From NCBI GenBank assembly GCA_004194705.1, contig SADC01001184.1, forward strand, positions 620,001 to 684,000: a stretch of DNA of 64,000 nucleotides, read 5' to 3'. Positions within the stretch are counted from its first letter, which is position 1, and the number at the start of each line of letters is the position of its first letter. This DNA is from Ditylenchus dipsaci (Eukaryota; Nematoda; Chromadorea; Rhabditida; Anguinidae). The position numbers and the translations under genes were made by a program. The notes under the pieces are model-generated. The model did not search any database, had not been told where the DNA came from, and saw nothing but the letters and a program-made list of their open reading frames with translations. Positions 34,489-52,025 of the stretch are shown piece by piece.

Positions 34489-34743
34489 AGGGATGGAGGA
34501 CGGTCGGGATGGGACGCCCCGTCCCGAAGGGTTTTTCAGGGTATTTCTCGTCCCGTATCCCGTGTCGACAAAATATTTGAGTCTGTACCGTATCGGGTTA
34601 ATTTGCCGACTTTTCCTATTTGTGGACGCCCCGTCTCGTCTCATCACGAAGAGTTTTTAAGGTATTTTCCGTCCGGTGTCCCTTTCGCGGAATTCGTTTT
34701 CACAATTTTTGTCCCGTTCTGGAATAGGCCATCCTCCATCCCT
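34489..34743. mobile_element. Small MULE/hAT-type MITE, GATGGAGGA ends
   Basis: Ends AGGGATGGAGGA and TCCTCCATCCCT are inverted. Flanks ATTTTTAAT (34480-34488) and ATTTTTAAA (34744-34752) are a 9-bp duplication with one mismatch. The interior repeats GGACGCCCCGTC and TTTTTCAGGGTATTT-type units. Confidence 0.75.
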
Positions 34744-34752
34744 ATTTTTAAA

Positions 34753-35924
34753 CCACGTTTGCTTATTTTATTGAGCATGAATGTATGTATAGCGAATAAA
34801 GCAACATCTGGTTTTGCAGGCGGCCGTTCAAAAAATCAGGAAAGATCTGAGCTCCGGTTAAATGTTATTTTGTGAAGCTTTGGTTTGTGAAAACATCGTT
34901 TTGTTTAGATTTGTGTCGATTTGTTTTGTCAAATTTCGTTTTGACAAGTTTCGATCTGTGAGGCGTCGTTATTGTCATTTTTAGAAATTTTTAAATACTG
35001 TTAAGCTTCTAATAGAATGACACTCTCCGACGGAGGTCGAAAAAAAACGACATGTCGTTTTATTAGACGTTTTACGGTAAAAACTAGTGAGAAGGATGTT
35101 TGTGCTTTTTTTATCCCATACTTAATAAATTCTTCACTACTGTCATTTAAGGGCAAAAGGTACATCCCACTCAAAACAATTTTTTGTGCCTGCTATTTGC
35201 CAAGTAATCATCCGCTTTCTTTAGTCGTCCAGTGCCCAATAATAATTCTTTCTTTCCTTCTTTGCCTAGCTGGAAGATTCGAGAATAATGGGTAAGAGAG
35301 GGGCTAGCCAAGAGTCTTCTTCTGCCTGCTTTCCTTCATTTTTGGGCTGGGAGTGATCTATGATCCATTAGTTGCTGTGTTTACTGCCCCTTCCCTAGCT
35401 GGCGTCCTCTTTCAAATGTATAGTAGTGATGGTGAGAGAGTGCAGAGGACCTCTACTCAAATATAGCGAGGTGGAAAACACTGCTCTGCTTCTTGGGTGA
35501 TTTCTAGTTGAATTTGTTGGGTATTCTAGATGGAAGGAGTGATGAAAAAGTAGCTCCACAACGTTGTTAGATCCATTGCTCATGGTGGTCCATTCGTGTT
35601 TTCGTAAAAAGTATAAATTTAGTTTTTAGCTGTATAATAATACGAATTTGATAAGTTCAAAAGAAACTAACTTTTTTTAATGTACCGAAAAGATGCAGTG
35701 AGTGTCAGGTCAAACTTAAAACTTCTTTTCTTTGATGTTGTGATTCAGTATTGTAACAGTGATGATGTACGAAAGGGCTTAGAACTCTGAATATTTTTTG
35801 TTAGAGACAATTATTGTCCTAAAAGTTTTTTAACATTAAAAAAGGTTGTTTATTTCTAAATAAACCTTGTCGTTTGATGGATGACCATTCAAGATTATAA
35901 ATATATTAGCCAGTATTTTATATA
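34753..35924. other. Non-coding, no clear feature
   Basis: Contains a short tract of repeated TTTGTGAAGCTTTGG / TTTGTCAAATTTCG words (34873-34965). The open frames here carry no recognisable domain. Possibly distal upstream DNA of MNK. Confidence 0.4.
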
Positions 35925-35926
35925 TA

Positions 35927-36082
35927 CCGTATTTTCTCTAATAATGACCCCCTCTCTAATAATGACCCCCCCCTTATTTTTGACTAGGATTTCAGAATTA
36001 AGGCCATTTTTGATTGACAATTTCGGGATTTTCGAGGGGTTGAAAAATAATGACCCCGGGGTCATTATTAAAGAAAATACGG
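35927..36082. mobile_element. CCGTATTT Tc1-like MITE, 156 bp, intact
   Basis: CCGTATTTTCTCTAATAATG and AATAATGACCCC at the left face GGGGTCATTATT and AAAGAAAATACGG at the right. TA flanks both sides. This is the best-kept copy of the family in the window. Confidence 0.9.
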
Positions 36083-36144
36083 TATTTATATAACTAAAAA
36101 AATGCTCGTTTTTAGATAACTAAATATTTTAGTTTGTGTTTTAA

Positions 36145-36374
36145 AGGGCATGCCCACGCTTATAAGACGTGGTGCCCGGGAATTTAATTTTTTTTCTAAT
36201 CAATGAACTTCTGTAAAGATTTTTCAACTTGGTTTCTAAAAAAAACAAGCCTAGAATTTAATTTTAGGTATGGTTTTGTTAGAAACCAAGTTAAAAAGTC
36301 CTTACAGAAGTTCAATTATTAAGAAAAAATTTGAATTCCCGGGCACCACCTCTTATTAGCATGAGCACACCCCT
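36145..36374. mobile_element. TTAA-flanked hairpin MITE, AGGGCATGC ends
   Basis: TTAA lies at 36141-36144 and 36375-36378. The ends AGGGCATGCCCACGC and GCATGAGCACACCCCT are related inverted repeats, and the arms pair through CGTGGTGCCCGGGAATT / AATTCCCGGGCACCACC and ACTTGGTTTCTAA / TTAGAAACCAAGT. Confidence 0.8.
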
Positions 36375-36378
36375 TTAA

Positions 36379-38008
36379 AATAGAAATTATCTGCTAGCTA
36401 AATTTTTTCGCTATATATTTTACCTACCAAGCAAAAATTTTCAGGTGAAGATTATAGAGGTGAATCAGGTGGATGCCTCGAAAATTGTATTAACTTTATG
36501 CTTCACATTTATACTGTCAAAGTAATTGTTATTGCTTTTTTTGTCACCTAAGCATACTTTCGCTAAAAAATAAAAAGCGCCGGCCCGGGGGTTTTAAAAA
36601 TTAAACGCCGCCGTCTCCGCCGGAATTTCGAAAATTTTGCCGCCTTCATCGGCGGAGCGCCGATCGTCAAGGCGCTCGTAAGTATACCCCAAGTTAAATT
36701 TACCCTAAGGGAGTGCCTAGATCAGGGAGAGGCGTCGGTTAAATATCAAATAATTTCAGATCAGAATACCAAAAATCAGTTCGGATGAGATACACAGGAC
36801 AAATATTATTGTCAAAATAGCCTTATTTTGCCCTTCGAGTTTAAATTTCACAATAATTCGATTTTTATAGTCAGAAAATAAGTTCGATCTCTCAGAATCA
36901 CATCTGAAAATAAAATTCCCGCAAAATTTTGACTTAAAATGCAAAATTTGACTATTTCAACAATAATATTTGTTTTGTCGATTATTTGTGGAATATTTGT
37001 TTTGTCTGAGCTAAACAATATGATTTTCGCCATCACTGATCTAGACATATATAAGTGAAAGAACGATATAATTTAGGCATACAGTCGTCTTTACCAATAA
37101 CAAACAGCTTATCCCAATCCGTTTGGTTTGTAGTCAATAAAATCAAGGGCAATAGCGTTAGGAATGGCTGAGTCCGGTCCCAAGATCGTTAATTTTCGGG
37201 ATAGACGACTGTAGTTCGATTTAAGATACTTTTGATAAAAAAAAAGCTTTATGTAGCTATAGTCATGTATGCATGGCTCGTCTAATGTTTTTTTTTGGCG
37301 AAAAGCTTGTTTGCTGCTTTGTAAACACAACAGTCATTCTTGCACGCGCTTGTACACAAGGGTGACGTTTTATTTTGATCAATCGATGCATCGAAATAGT
37401 CTTTCAAAGGAAAAGTAGGGAAAGAAAAGAATTTCCACGGGTCGATCTATCACAGCACTCGCAAATCAATTGAGTGCCCATTAAACAGTGGGGAAGAAGG
37501 AGTCATTCTATTTATTTTTTTCCCATCCTTCTCCATTCCCAAAACTATAGTAGTACTTTAGTGATCAGCCAACTTGCAATATTTTGAAATTTCTGAGTGT
37601 GTGCAAACTCTGTTCTCCTTATTCACCATTATTTGTTATCATCCCTATTATGCAAATCTGCCAAAAAACAATTTGTTGTGGCCAAAAGGTTCCCGTGAAA
37701 AAATTGGTTATATCGGCAGTTGTTTTTGGTGTGTGATGGAGTGTACGGTAAACACGTCATTGGCCATTGTTCTATTCTTTCAGGTTTTGTTGTTGGCCCT
37801 TTTGCAAATAAACTAAAAAATTGTAAGCGGTGTATAATAATGGGAGAGAAGCTTGATGTTTGTTAGTATATGTTTTATTATCGTAAAGATATTGAATGGT
37901 CTTACGAAAAATGTCGCCATGATGTCTTGACAGTTAAGTGGTTACACACACAAACCAATTAGCCATCAAGTAGTTCAAGATTCTCAGTTCATGATCATTT
38001 TTAAAATG
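36379..38008. other. Non-coding upstream DNA of MNK
   Basis: A G+C-rich island at 36577-36680 (GGCGGAGCGCCGATCG) stands out; it may be another small MITE, since GCCGCCGTCTCCGCC and GGCGGAG words face each other. The rest has no recognisable gene. Confidence 0.4.
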
Positions 38009-38527
38009 CCGTATTTTTTCTAATAGAGCCCCTCTAGAGGCTCTGAAAAAGATTGCAATATTTAAAAAAAAATTCAAAAAAAACATATAGCTTTGTAGTG
38101 CAAAACTTAAAGTCATTTCAAAAGCATACTTTGAAGATGCTGGATTTTTCTTCTTCAACTGAGCGTTTAGTTGAGAGTGAAATGACTCTCGAGCATGATT
38201 TGTTCTTCCTAGTACACCATCCTGTGTTTTCTTTTGATTCCATATTTTGGGGCTTTGACCAATTACCTTGACCAATTACCATCCATTATCCATTCTTATG
38301 GTTGTGTGGGTCTTTATTTTTCAACTAAGCAAAAATTGGTGAATTTTTGGGTCGATAATATCGACTCGATATCGAGATTTTCAGGTGCAAAATTAAAATT
38401 TAAAAAACGAAATCGGTGGAGCTCGTGTGAGTTAGGAACATGCAATGAACATCTTTGCGAAATCTTTACTCTGCCTCGAGAAAGAGACCCTCAAAATCGA
38501 GGGGGGACTCTATTAGAGGAAATACGG
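38009..38527. mobile_element. CCGTATTT MITE enlarged by a captured MULE exon
   Basis: Ends CCGTATTTTTTCTAATAGAG and CTCTATTAGAGGAAATACGG are inverted. The copy is 519 bp, against 156-262 bp for the others, because a 210-bp piece (38039-38248) copied from a MULE gene sits near its left end, and there is also a short ACCAATTACC duplication (38260-38283). Confidence 0.75.
38039..38248 (-). pseudogene. Captured MULE transposase exon
   Basis: Nearly identical to 49804-50012. On the minus strand it encodes PKIWNQKKTQDGVLGRTNHA then RESFHSQLNAQLKKKNPASS, the region after the catalytic Glu in the other MULE lineage (the RTNN..E..H signature). It lacks the rest of the transposase. Confidence 0.75.
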
Positions 38528-38529
38528 TA

Positions 38530-40127
38530 GTCAGTTTTGCTTTTGTCGTGTCATGCCGTACTTTTCTTTTCAACATTTGCCTTCTCTAAAGCCAAACCTT
38601 ATTTGTCTTGATCACAAGCCTAGTTGTTATTGTAACCGAAATGAAGGCCATTTTTTGCTTTTACCAATATTCATTTATTCTCCATTCTAATGGTTGTGTT
38701 TGTGTGTGAGAAAGGGGCTTTTTGTGAGGGACAGAGTGGAAAACAACTTTTTGCTTTAGTAGTGAAATATAAAAATTGGAGGGGGGAGGAGGGGTGGTGA
38801 CTAAAGAAGGGCAGGACTCCAAAGAGACTAAAAAAGTAGAAATAGATGAATATAAAATGGCCCTGCCTTTGACAATAATAAATCATTGCTCTTTGTCTGG
38901 CCATCCCCTCGTGATTTCTGCTTTGGTGCTGCACGCACCCTATCGGAAGGGGTAAGTCAGCAAAACCATCATCTTTTCTTCATTTTTGATAAATGATCAA
39001 AGCTTGACGTAATTACACAGTTTCAAAACGGCCCCAATGATAGTTTAACAATGTTTGTTAAGTGCTTGTTTTCTTTGCAGTTTTCGCTGATATTAAAACA
39101 TTTATTTACTGAATATGAATCAGATCCTTATTTTTCTACTTTCGACCAATTTCTATCTTTATTTCGATATATATAATTCTCATCATAAATTTATTGCACT
39201 TTTTTCAGCTAAATTTTATTACTTATGAAATAACTAAATTTTATTACCAAAGACACTAAATCATAAATCATTGATTTGAAATTTGCAGACAAATCGATTA
39301 CTGACAACCAAATATTTGACTGAAAACCCAAATAATTGACCTCGATTTATTATAAGTTTTCACAAATATTTTATACTATAAAGTTTATCGCCGATTATAT
39401 TTATGATCAAAACTTTTTATTCATCGTGAAAAAATCTTTTACAACAATAACAAAAAAGGCACTCCCGAAAAATCGATTTTTGCCCTTTTTTTATCATGTT
39501 CTCTCCCATCTAAAATACTTTTTTCCTTGTGATCATATAAGAAAAAGTGTTTACATGTATGTGAGGAAACCTACTTCTTCGCATCTCTTATCTGCTTCTC
39601 ATCGAGTAGTCGCTTTTCTTTCCAAATGTTTTTAGTAAATGCGCTGAAAAGCAACCAAAAAAGTGTTTACAAGTTAAATAGATGACCTCTTATCTAATTG
39701 CCAGCAGTCTTTAGGACGCCCCCTCGCTATCGATAACCAACACCAGTGAATTGCAGTTAAAAGCAGAAAGTTGACTATTAAAAGCCTAATTTACCCACTA
39801 TTTTCAGTCTGAGTGACTGAAACAGTCTTTGCCCCTTGGGTTGGGCCACATGCTCCGAAAATAAGGCAATAATAAGCTAGGTGTCCTTTTTAATCACACT
39901 CACGCACCCACACATTCCTTTCTTAATTGATTTTCCCACTTTTTTCTATTTATTCACTTTTTGTTTATTAGGTGGATATTTATGTCTTTACCATTTCCTG
40001 CCATTAACTAATTAGCACTTGCACACGCAAACACTCTCAAAGTAATTTACATTCTGTTATAAGCTTCAATTAGTTGTTGAACGAGATAATGTCAACCGTA
40101 AATATGTGTAAAACAAATTATGATATT
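38530..40127. other. Non-coding upstream DNA of MNK
   Basis: AT-rich with polypyrimidine tracts and no repeat array. Words CATCCATTATCCATTCTTATGG (38279-38300, split here as CATCCATTATCC and ATTCTTATGG) and TTATTCTCCATTCTAATGG (38674) look like a local duplication. Probably regulatory or unused DNA upstream of the first MNK promoter. Confidence 0.35.
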
Positions 40128-40129
40128 TA

Positions 40130-40383
40130 CAGGGTTTTTCAATATTTTCAATTACTTTCTGTGTGGTCATGAATTTTTTCTAAAATGTTTAAAAATCATA
40201 TTACCAGCAAAAATTTTGATTTTTACTTTGAAAAAATCAATCCGAGAACATATAAACCAAGTAAATATGGAATTTTTGATTTTATGTACTCTTTACTGGT
40301 GACAACAGTTTTTTAAACAAACCAGCTTATACTTGTTAGAAAAAAGTTATGGCCATTGAATTTGTTGCTTTTGAAATACCCTG
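40130..40383. mobile_element. TA-flanked MITE with CAGGGT ends
   Basis: CAGGGTTTTTCAATATTTTC at the left and TTTTGAAATACCCTG at the right are inverted and flanked by TA, the usual mariner/Tc1 arrangement. A related word (TACAGGGTGGTCCAAG) occurs at 50428. Confidence 0.6.
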
Positions 40384-40959
40384 TATATTACGAAATTTTG
40401 CAGAAGAAAGAACTCTTGTGCACGTGTACTGCCTCTAGCTTCCATCTACCACTACCCAATCAAATCCATCCAGTGCCCTGCTTCCACTACCAACAACTGC
40501 GGAGGTGAAGAGCAAAGATTGGAGTGTCCAACGCTCAACAACCAGTCAACAACAGTGCCTATTAAATTCTCTTTCTTGTGTTCTCTCATTCCTGCCATCT
40601 AAAAAAGGACTCTACTTGGCTAATTGACTGTTGCAGACTGAAAAGAAACTTCTGACTGCTGCTTTTGGTGCTCAATAAACAATAAAAAAGGTACGCCGTG
40701 TCTAGATAAACAAAGGTAGAATTGTGCAAAGCAGTGATTTTATAGGACAATCCACTAGACTAAAACTAATTTGCAAACTGTCGTGTCTAGTTGCTCAAGC
40801 TTGCGTTTTCCAAAGCCTTCACACCAAATCGGCGGGTATCTTTGAAGTGGTTGTGTGTCAGCAGTCTGTGCAACAAAGTAGTCATCTGAGTTGCCAATTC
40901 TCTCAACTTGTAAATCTCAATAACAGCAACAACTTTAACCAATCCCACCAACGAAAACA

Positions 40960-46628
<5,669 letters not shown>

Positions 46629-49317
46629 GTTGATCTGCAAAATACTATCTGACAGCAGCAGCCTCGTCTTTTTTCAACTAGTGTTCATTAGTTTTGCTTT
46701 GTAAAAATTAGCTATCAGTCTATCTCTTTATTTCCTACTTTAGTAACTCTGTCCATAGCAATCAGTCTTTAATTCTCTAGTTAGTAAAGTAATTTGTTTA
46801 GAAAGTTTCTTAAAATAACTATTAGCTGTCATTATTATTATTGTGAGCAATTGTTGTAGTCTAATCAAACATGCAACGTGTATGTATGCTTCCTTGTTGT
46901 TGTTATTTAGCATTGTTCTAGGGGTGAAATAACACCAATAACGGCCTTTAGGCACCGTTGTTGTTTATTTCCAAAACTTAGCTCAATTTTGTTGTTTTAT
47001 TGATCTATCATCAACTCAATCTTGATAGGACTTAAAAAGCAAACTTACAATTGTCCAAATGTTGGCAGCAGAAAAACAAAAAAAAGAAAAATATTTAAAA
47101 AAATCTGCTTGAAATGTTTGGGCAATAATTGCTTCTCCACCTTGTTAAAGCCAAAAATAGGGCAATGACGTTTCCGCAAAAAGGTCGCATTTTGAAACTT
47201 TGTTTAATTTGAATCTGATTTTATCTAGTATAATTTTTTGCTATTTTAAACCTTAAAATTAAGAACCCTAAAAAAATCTAAAATAGTTGAAAAAATATAA
47301 AAATAAAACGGCAAACAAATTTTTGAAAATATGACTTTGGATGGAAGCGCATACACAGCCTAAAAATAAAAAATATTGTTCCCATCTCTTCTTAAAGTGT
47401 TGTTTGTTTTGCAGAAGAGTGGAATGATGTGTTATATACCTCTTACCACTAATTTATTTCAATCCCCCAAATTTGTAATTGTTTCTATTTAATTTGTTCT
47501 CGGGTTTTCACAGCAACGGGGAAGACTACTTTTGGTCAATTTCTGGAAGAGAAAATCACATTCTAGGAGGACTACTCGCAAGTCTCCTTATTTGCCTTAA
47601 TTTTTTATTATCTCCCCAACAATATTTTTAAATTAATAGGTAAAAAAGAAAATGTTGCTTGTAAAGGTGTGGATTCAAGCTATAATTAATTTTGAAACAT
47701 TGGTTAAAAGCTGGATTACCACCTTTAAGTACTGTTAATAGTCAATCAATTGGAGTGTACTCTTGTATGCTGGAATAGCCATTCCATAGCATTTTAGAGT
47801 GCTTCTGGTTGGTGTAGCAGAGTCACAAGTATATATGTAAATATCAATCGCTCAGTGGAAAAGATCTACTAATTGTATTATGAGCCTCAAAAGTTGTTCT
47901 TATTCCGCAAAAAGTAAGCTAGGTAGTTTACGAATGTATATATAGCGGGGAGTTGCACTTCCCTTATCTCTCTTTAATTTTTCCTTTGAATACGTGTACT
48001 TACTCAGTTTATACTCTCTCTTCTCTTTTAATTAAATTGTAATTATCAGTTCGTACGGAAAATTCGTGCTTTTTTCCAAAAGAACTTTTATAGCATTGTT
48101 TTTCTCTATTGATTTTTTTGATAACTTTTTATTTGACCATTCACTTTGTAGCCAATATCAGATTTAAACTGGATGATCGTCTTTTAAAAATGATCTGAAA
48201 ATCTATCGAAAGACAAGATAACACAAAAAGTTCTTCTGAAAAAACGCACAAATTTTCTGGACGATCTAATACATAAAAGGGCTTGCCTGTGTGCGACATG
48301 GAAAAAAGGCAAGGACCAGCAGTGCCTTTCTCTCTTAAACTTTTTATGAGAACAAAATTGTTTGTCTAAAGTTTTAAAAATCAATCTGAGGTCATCAACA
48401 TCATATTTAATGCAAAACTATTACAAAACGCAACAGCCCAAAAAATGGCTGGTTCTCATCTTTTTTCGCGGTGTCGAGCACTGGTATGTTCTTTAAAAAC
48501 GCAAAGACAGTTAGCAAATTAAAAAAAAGTTACGTAGATCAGTCCTCCTCGAAATAAACAGAAGTTATACTGTATTTTTTGGAAAATTGATCTGCCTAAT
48601 AAGCGTTTAAATTCAAATTCTCCCACTGAAGCAAACAAATTAATTTTATTTGTGTCAGTTTGTGAAAAAAGTTTGTCGAAAAAATTTGCTGACTGGAAAT
48701 TGCGAAGGCCTTCCTTGCAATTGTTCTCCCTTCCCAAAGCAACAATACACAATTTGTTTTGTGTTAAGCTAATTTATACGTGTCTACTAATCCTTATTTT
48801 GCATTGCAACAAACTTGAATTGTATGTAGAAAAATGATCAAACTGCCTTGTTAACAATAACCCCACTGCATTGTATTTTTCCTTGCAGTGTGTTCTGTCT
48901 TAGCAGTAGTGTCCTCTTACATTTGTGATCCCTTTCTCTTCTAATTAAAAAGCCCCATTAGTGATTTTAAGCAGTCAAGTCTTATTTTTTTGAATCCTAT
49001 TTTGTAAATGGTCTCCATAAAATATTTTTCTCAAATAAAGATTAAAATGCTTAAAAGGTTTTTTTCGACAATTAACTCACAATAATATAACATCGGAAGC
49101 TACAAGAAAGTCTCAAAGACATAGATTTCAAGACCCTAGTGTCGAACAAAGAATTTCCCGAACTGCCAATTTTCAGTTAATGTCGACTATAAATATTTGA
49201 TTTTTTCAATAGAGTGTAAAATGTCCAGAACAGAAAATTAAAATTTCTTTCTTTCTTGTTTTAATACAACATAAACAGACTAAAATTTAAAAATATCGAA
49301 CAATATTTAAAATACAT
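46629..49317 (+). other. MNK 3' region and intergenic DNA
   Basis: AT-rich and without transposon ends. No convincing coding sequence. The MNK 3' UTR must lie in its first part; several AT-rich stretches could carry the cleavage signal but none stands out. Confidence 0.4.
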
Positions 49318-49325
49318 GTTTTTAC

Positions 49326-50968
49326 TGCGAGCATTCACTTGCGGATTTTTTTTGCGGATTCCACACAGGATTCAACTTGTGCGTATTTTACATTTGCTGA
49401 TTTTAACATGCGGATTATACTTTTATGGATTATCACTCGCAGATTCTATATTAGCAAAAGAAGCGCAACATTTATTGTTCGTGTAAGTGTAAATTTCATA
49501 TTTATTATGTCTACTAAACAAGCAGTTTAAAATAGTGTTAATATCGGAACATAAAATTCTAGTCGTCCCAATTGTCAAAACCATTTTTCATGATGCGAAA
49601 TTGCAGAGCTTTCAAGTGCTGCAAGGTTTCTACATCTACAGGTGTTTGAAGTGAGTTGTATATTGCTATTAGTTCCCAAATAGCCCGGTCGGTTGAGTGC
49701 GACTGAATAGAACGAGAGCGGACCAATAAGCCAACAGTTGGATCTAGTTCATATTCTTTAAGCTTTGTTCCAGCAACTAGCTCTTCTTTTTGATGACTTC
49801 TATGGCTCTGAAAAAGATTGCAATATTTTCAAAAAAATTCAAAAAAACATATAGCTTTGTAGTGCAAAACTTAAAGTCATTTCAAAAGCATACTTTGAAG
49901 ATGCTGGATTTTTCTTCTTCAACTGAGCGTTTAGTTGAGAGTGAAATGACTCTCGAGCATGATTTGTTCTTCCTAGTACACCGTCCTGTGTTTTCTTTTG
50001 ATTCCATATTTTCAGTGGAAAAAGTGGCGAATTTCTCGCACCCTGTGTCTGGATGTAGTTTCTAAAAATCCCTACGAATTAAAGATAAGAGATTTAGAAG
50101 ATGTACCCTTTAAAATATGTGGACACGGATTTAGCAGTAGAAAACAGATTTAATATTAGAAACTCGATTAACAGCAACTGTTATGCTGGCTCTACTTGTC
50201 TAATGGGTAAAAAAACATAATGCTGCCAAGCTTCTGACTAAGGTTTTGTAACCTTCGTTAGATGAATAAATTTGAGACAGACCGCTTCGTTTAGTATGGC
50301 GGTGAATGCTTTGCGAAAGATGAAATAAACAGGTTCGGATGGTCAAGTTCGAGCCGAAAACGTCTTTAAACGCATTTATAGCAGCTGAAATAGTGAAAAT
50401 GTTTTCACGCGAAATTTTAATTAATATACAGGGTGGTCCAAGAAATGTGCACACGACTCAGAGTCACGTAAGAATTTTTCTGGCATAATACGCTTGAATT
50501 TTTTTCTTTAATTTGCGAAATTTTCCTTTATCCCCCTTGTTGTATCCTTGATAGCTAGAGAGAGAGAAAGACGATAGCACACGACTTCTTAATAGCTTTA
50601 TTCGGACACAAACTGATCTGAACACAGACGTTCAGACCTTTATATACTACAAGAGTAACAGACTTAAATCGCTTAAATCACTACGAGACAAATGGTGATT
50701 TAAACACAGTACACAACACCCCTCAAAATCCGCAAATGTGGGATCCGCCAGCTAAAATCCGCAAATGTGTATAATCCGCAAATGAAAATCCGAACATATG
50801 AAATCCGCAAGTGTGGAATCCGCAAAAAATAATCCGCATGAATAAATCCGCAAATATGGAATACGCAAGTAAAAATCTAGAAATGTTGAATCCGCTAGTG
50901 TGGAATCCGCATACGTTGAATCCGCATGTGTGGAATCCGCGAAAAAAATGCGCAAGTGAATGCTCGCC
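49326..50968 (-). mobile_element. MULE with GGAATCCGCAAATGT arrays, decayed gene
   Basis: An 8-bp duplication GTTTTTAC flanks it (49318-49325 and 50969-50976). Ends TGCGAGCATTCACTTGCGGA and GCGCAAGTGAATGCTCGCC are inverted, followed by arrays of TTGCGGATTCCACA-type units: about seven on the left (to 49448) and about fifteen on the right (from 50727). A partial transposase lies on the minus strand between them. Confidence 0.87.
49559..50384 (-). pseudogene. Truncated MULE transposase, C-terminal half
   Basis: Minus-strand segments: AAINAFKDVFGSNLTIRTC then LFHLSQSIHRHTKRSGLSQI (ending near 50225), the MULE 'C-x2-H...Q...GL...Y' stretch; then IWNQKKTQDGVLGRTNHARE (49800-50012); then a C-terminal segment ending KNGFDNWDD and a stop at 49559. 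The N-terminal DNA-binding region and the first catalytic Asp are absent, so this copy cannot encode a full transposase. It belongs to a lineage different from the gene at 7794-10000. Confidence 0.75.
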
Positions 50969-50976
50969 GTTTTTAC

Positions 50977-52025
50977 AAAGTTTGAGTGGGGTTTTTTTTT
51001 TTAAATCGCTGTAACTACCCTTGCAAACAACAAGTTTAGGCTTAGGGGTAGGACAGCGTACGGAAGTCGTGACTAATAAAGAGTTTACGCATATTTTCCG
51101 GGGTCTGAGACATAAATTTGGGTACTTTTTACTTAAGTAAAAAAGGTGAAAATCGTTGGGGGGGGGGGTATTCGCTACTAGCGTCAAACAAATTTTTTTG
51201 AACTTCGAACTATGAACTTTTTTTTGAAGGTGGGTTTAAGTACTTACGCGAGTTGGGGTAAATAAGGTTGGTTATCATTACTAATGGTACCTAATGATAG
51301 GTTTTAGATTAAAATTAAGCAAATGGTTGGCCGTCTTTTGAATTAAATTTACAGTCAAACCTGTATATATGGATACCGACAGCAGCCAAGTGAGTGCCCC
51401 CCCCCTCCGAAAAGTATTTTCTCTAAGCCAACTTTTTTCATTTTTCGTCTATTTCACACCTTTTGTGCCGACAATACCAAGCCAAATACTAGCACATTAC
51501 ACATTGCAATGGATATGAGTGAAAAAATCAAGGTAACCGAAAAGGTAGGCTTAGAAAAAAGTACTATTGTGAGGGGGAGGACAATTGGCTTTTACGAAGG
51601 ATACCTTATACAAGGATACTATCTGTATAAGGACAGCAGTTTTTGTGGTCTTTTAATCTTCTTTTCTCAGTTTTCTGTTTAATCAAACTTTTATATAATG
51701 GCACCTTGATATAAGAATGGCGCATTGCCGGTCCCTTGCGAGTTCTTGCATACAGGTTTGAATGTATATTGATTTACTCGTTTGGCATGATAAAATTAAA
51801 TTTGACAAAAATGTGGACTAATTGACCTGTCGATCAATTGACCTAGAGCCCTTTTCTACACCTATCTTATTCAGGGTGAAATTCTGAACAAAATCGTACC
51901 ACTAGCATAAACCGGCTTTTAAGTTTAAAAGAAAGACAAAATAAAATATTATTACTACGATGTTGATAAATAGCTGGTAACTTTATTAGAATTATACTTT
52001 CAGCTATAGGTGTGTACATGCATAT
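50977..52025. other. Intergenic DNA with one dispersed repeat
   Basis: 51000-51140 repeats the sequence at 32440-32610 (ACCCTTGCAAACAACAAGTT and GTGACTAATAAAGAGTTTAC), again followed by poly-G. The rest has no feature I can support. Confidence 0.5.

Noticed and set aside
35017..35295. Plus-strand open frame of 92 codons upstream of MNK
   Set aside because: No domain, no splice context, and composition like the surrounding non-coding DNA.
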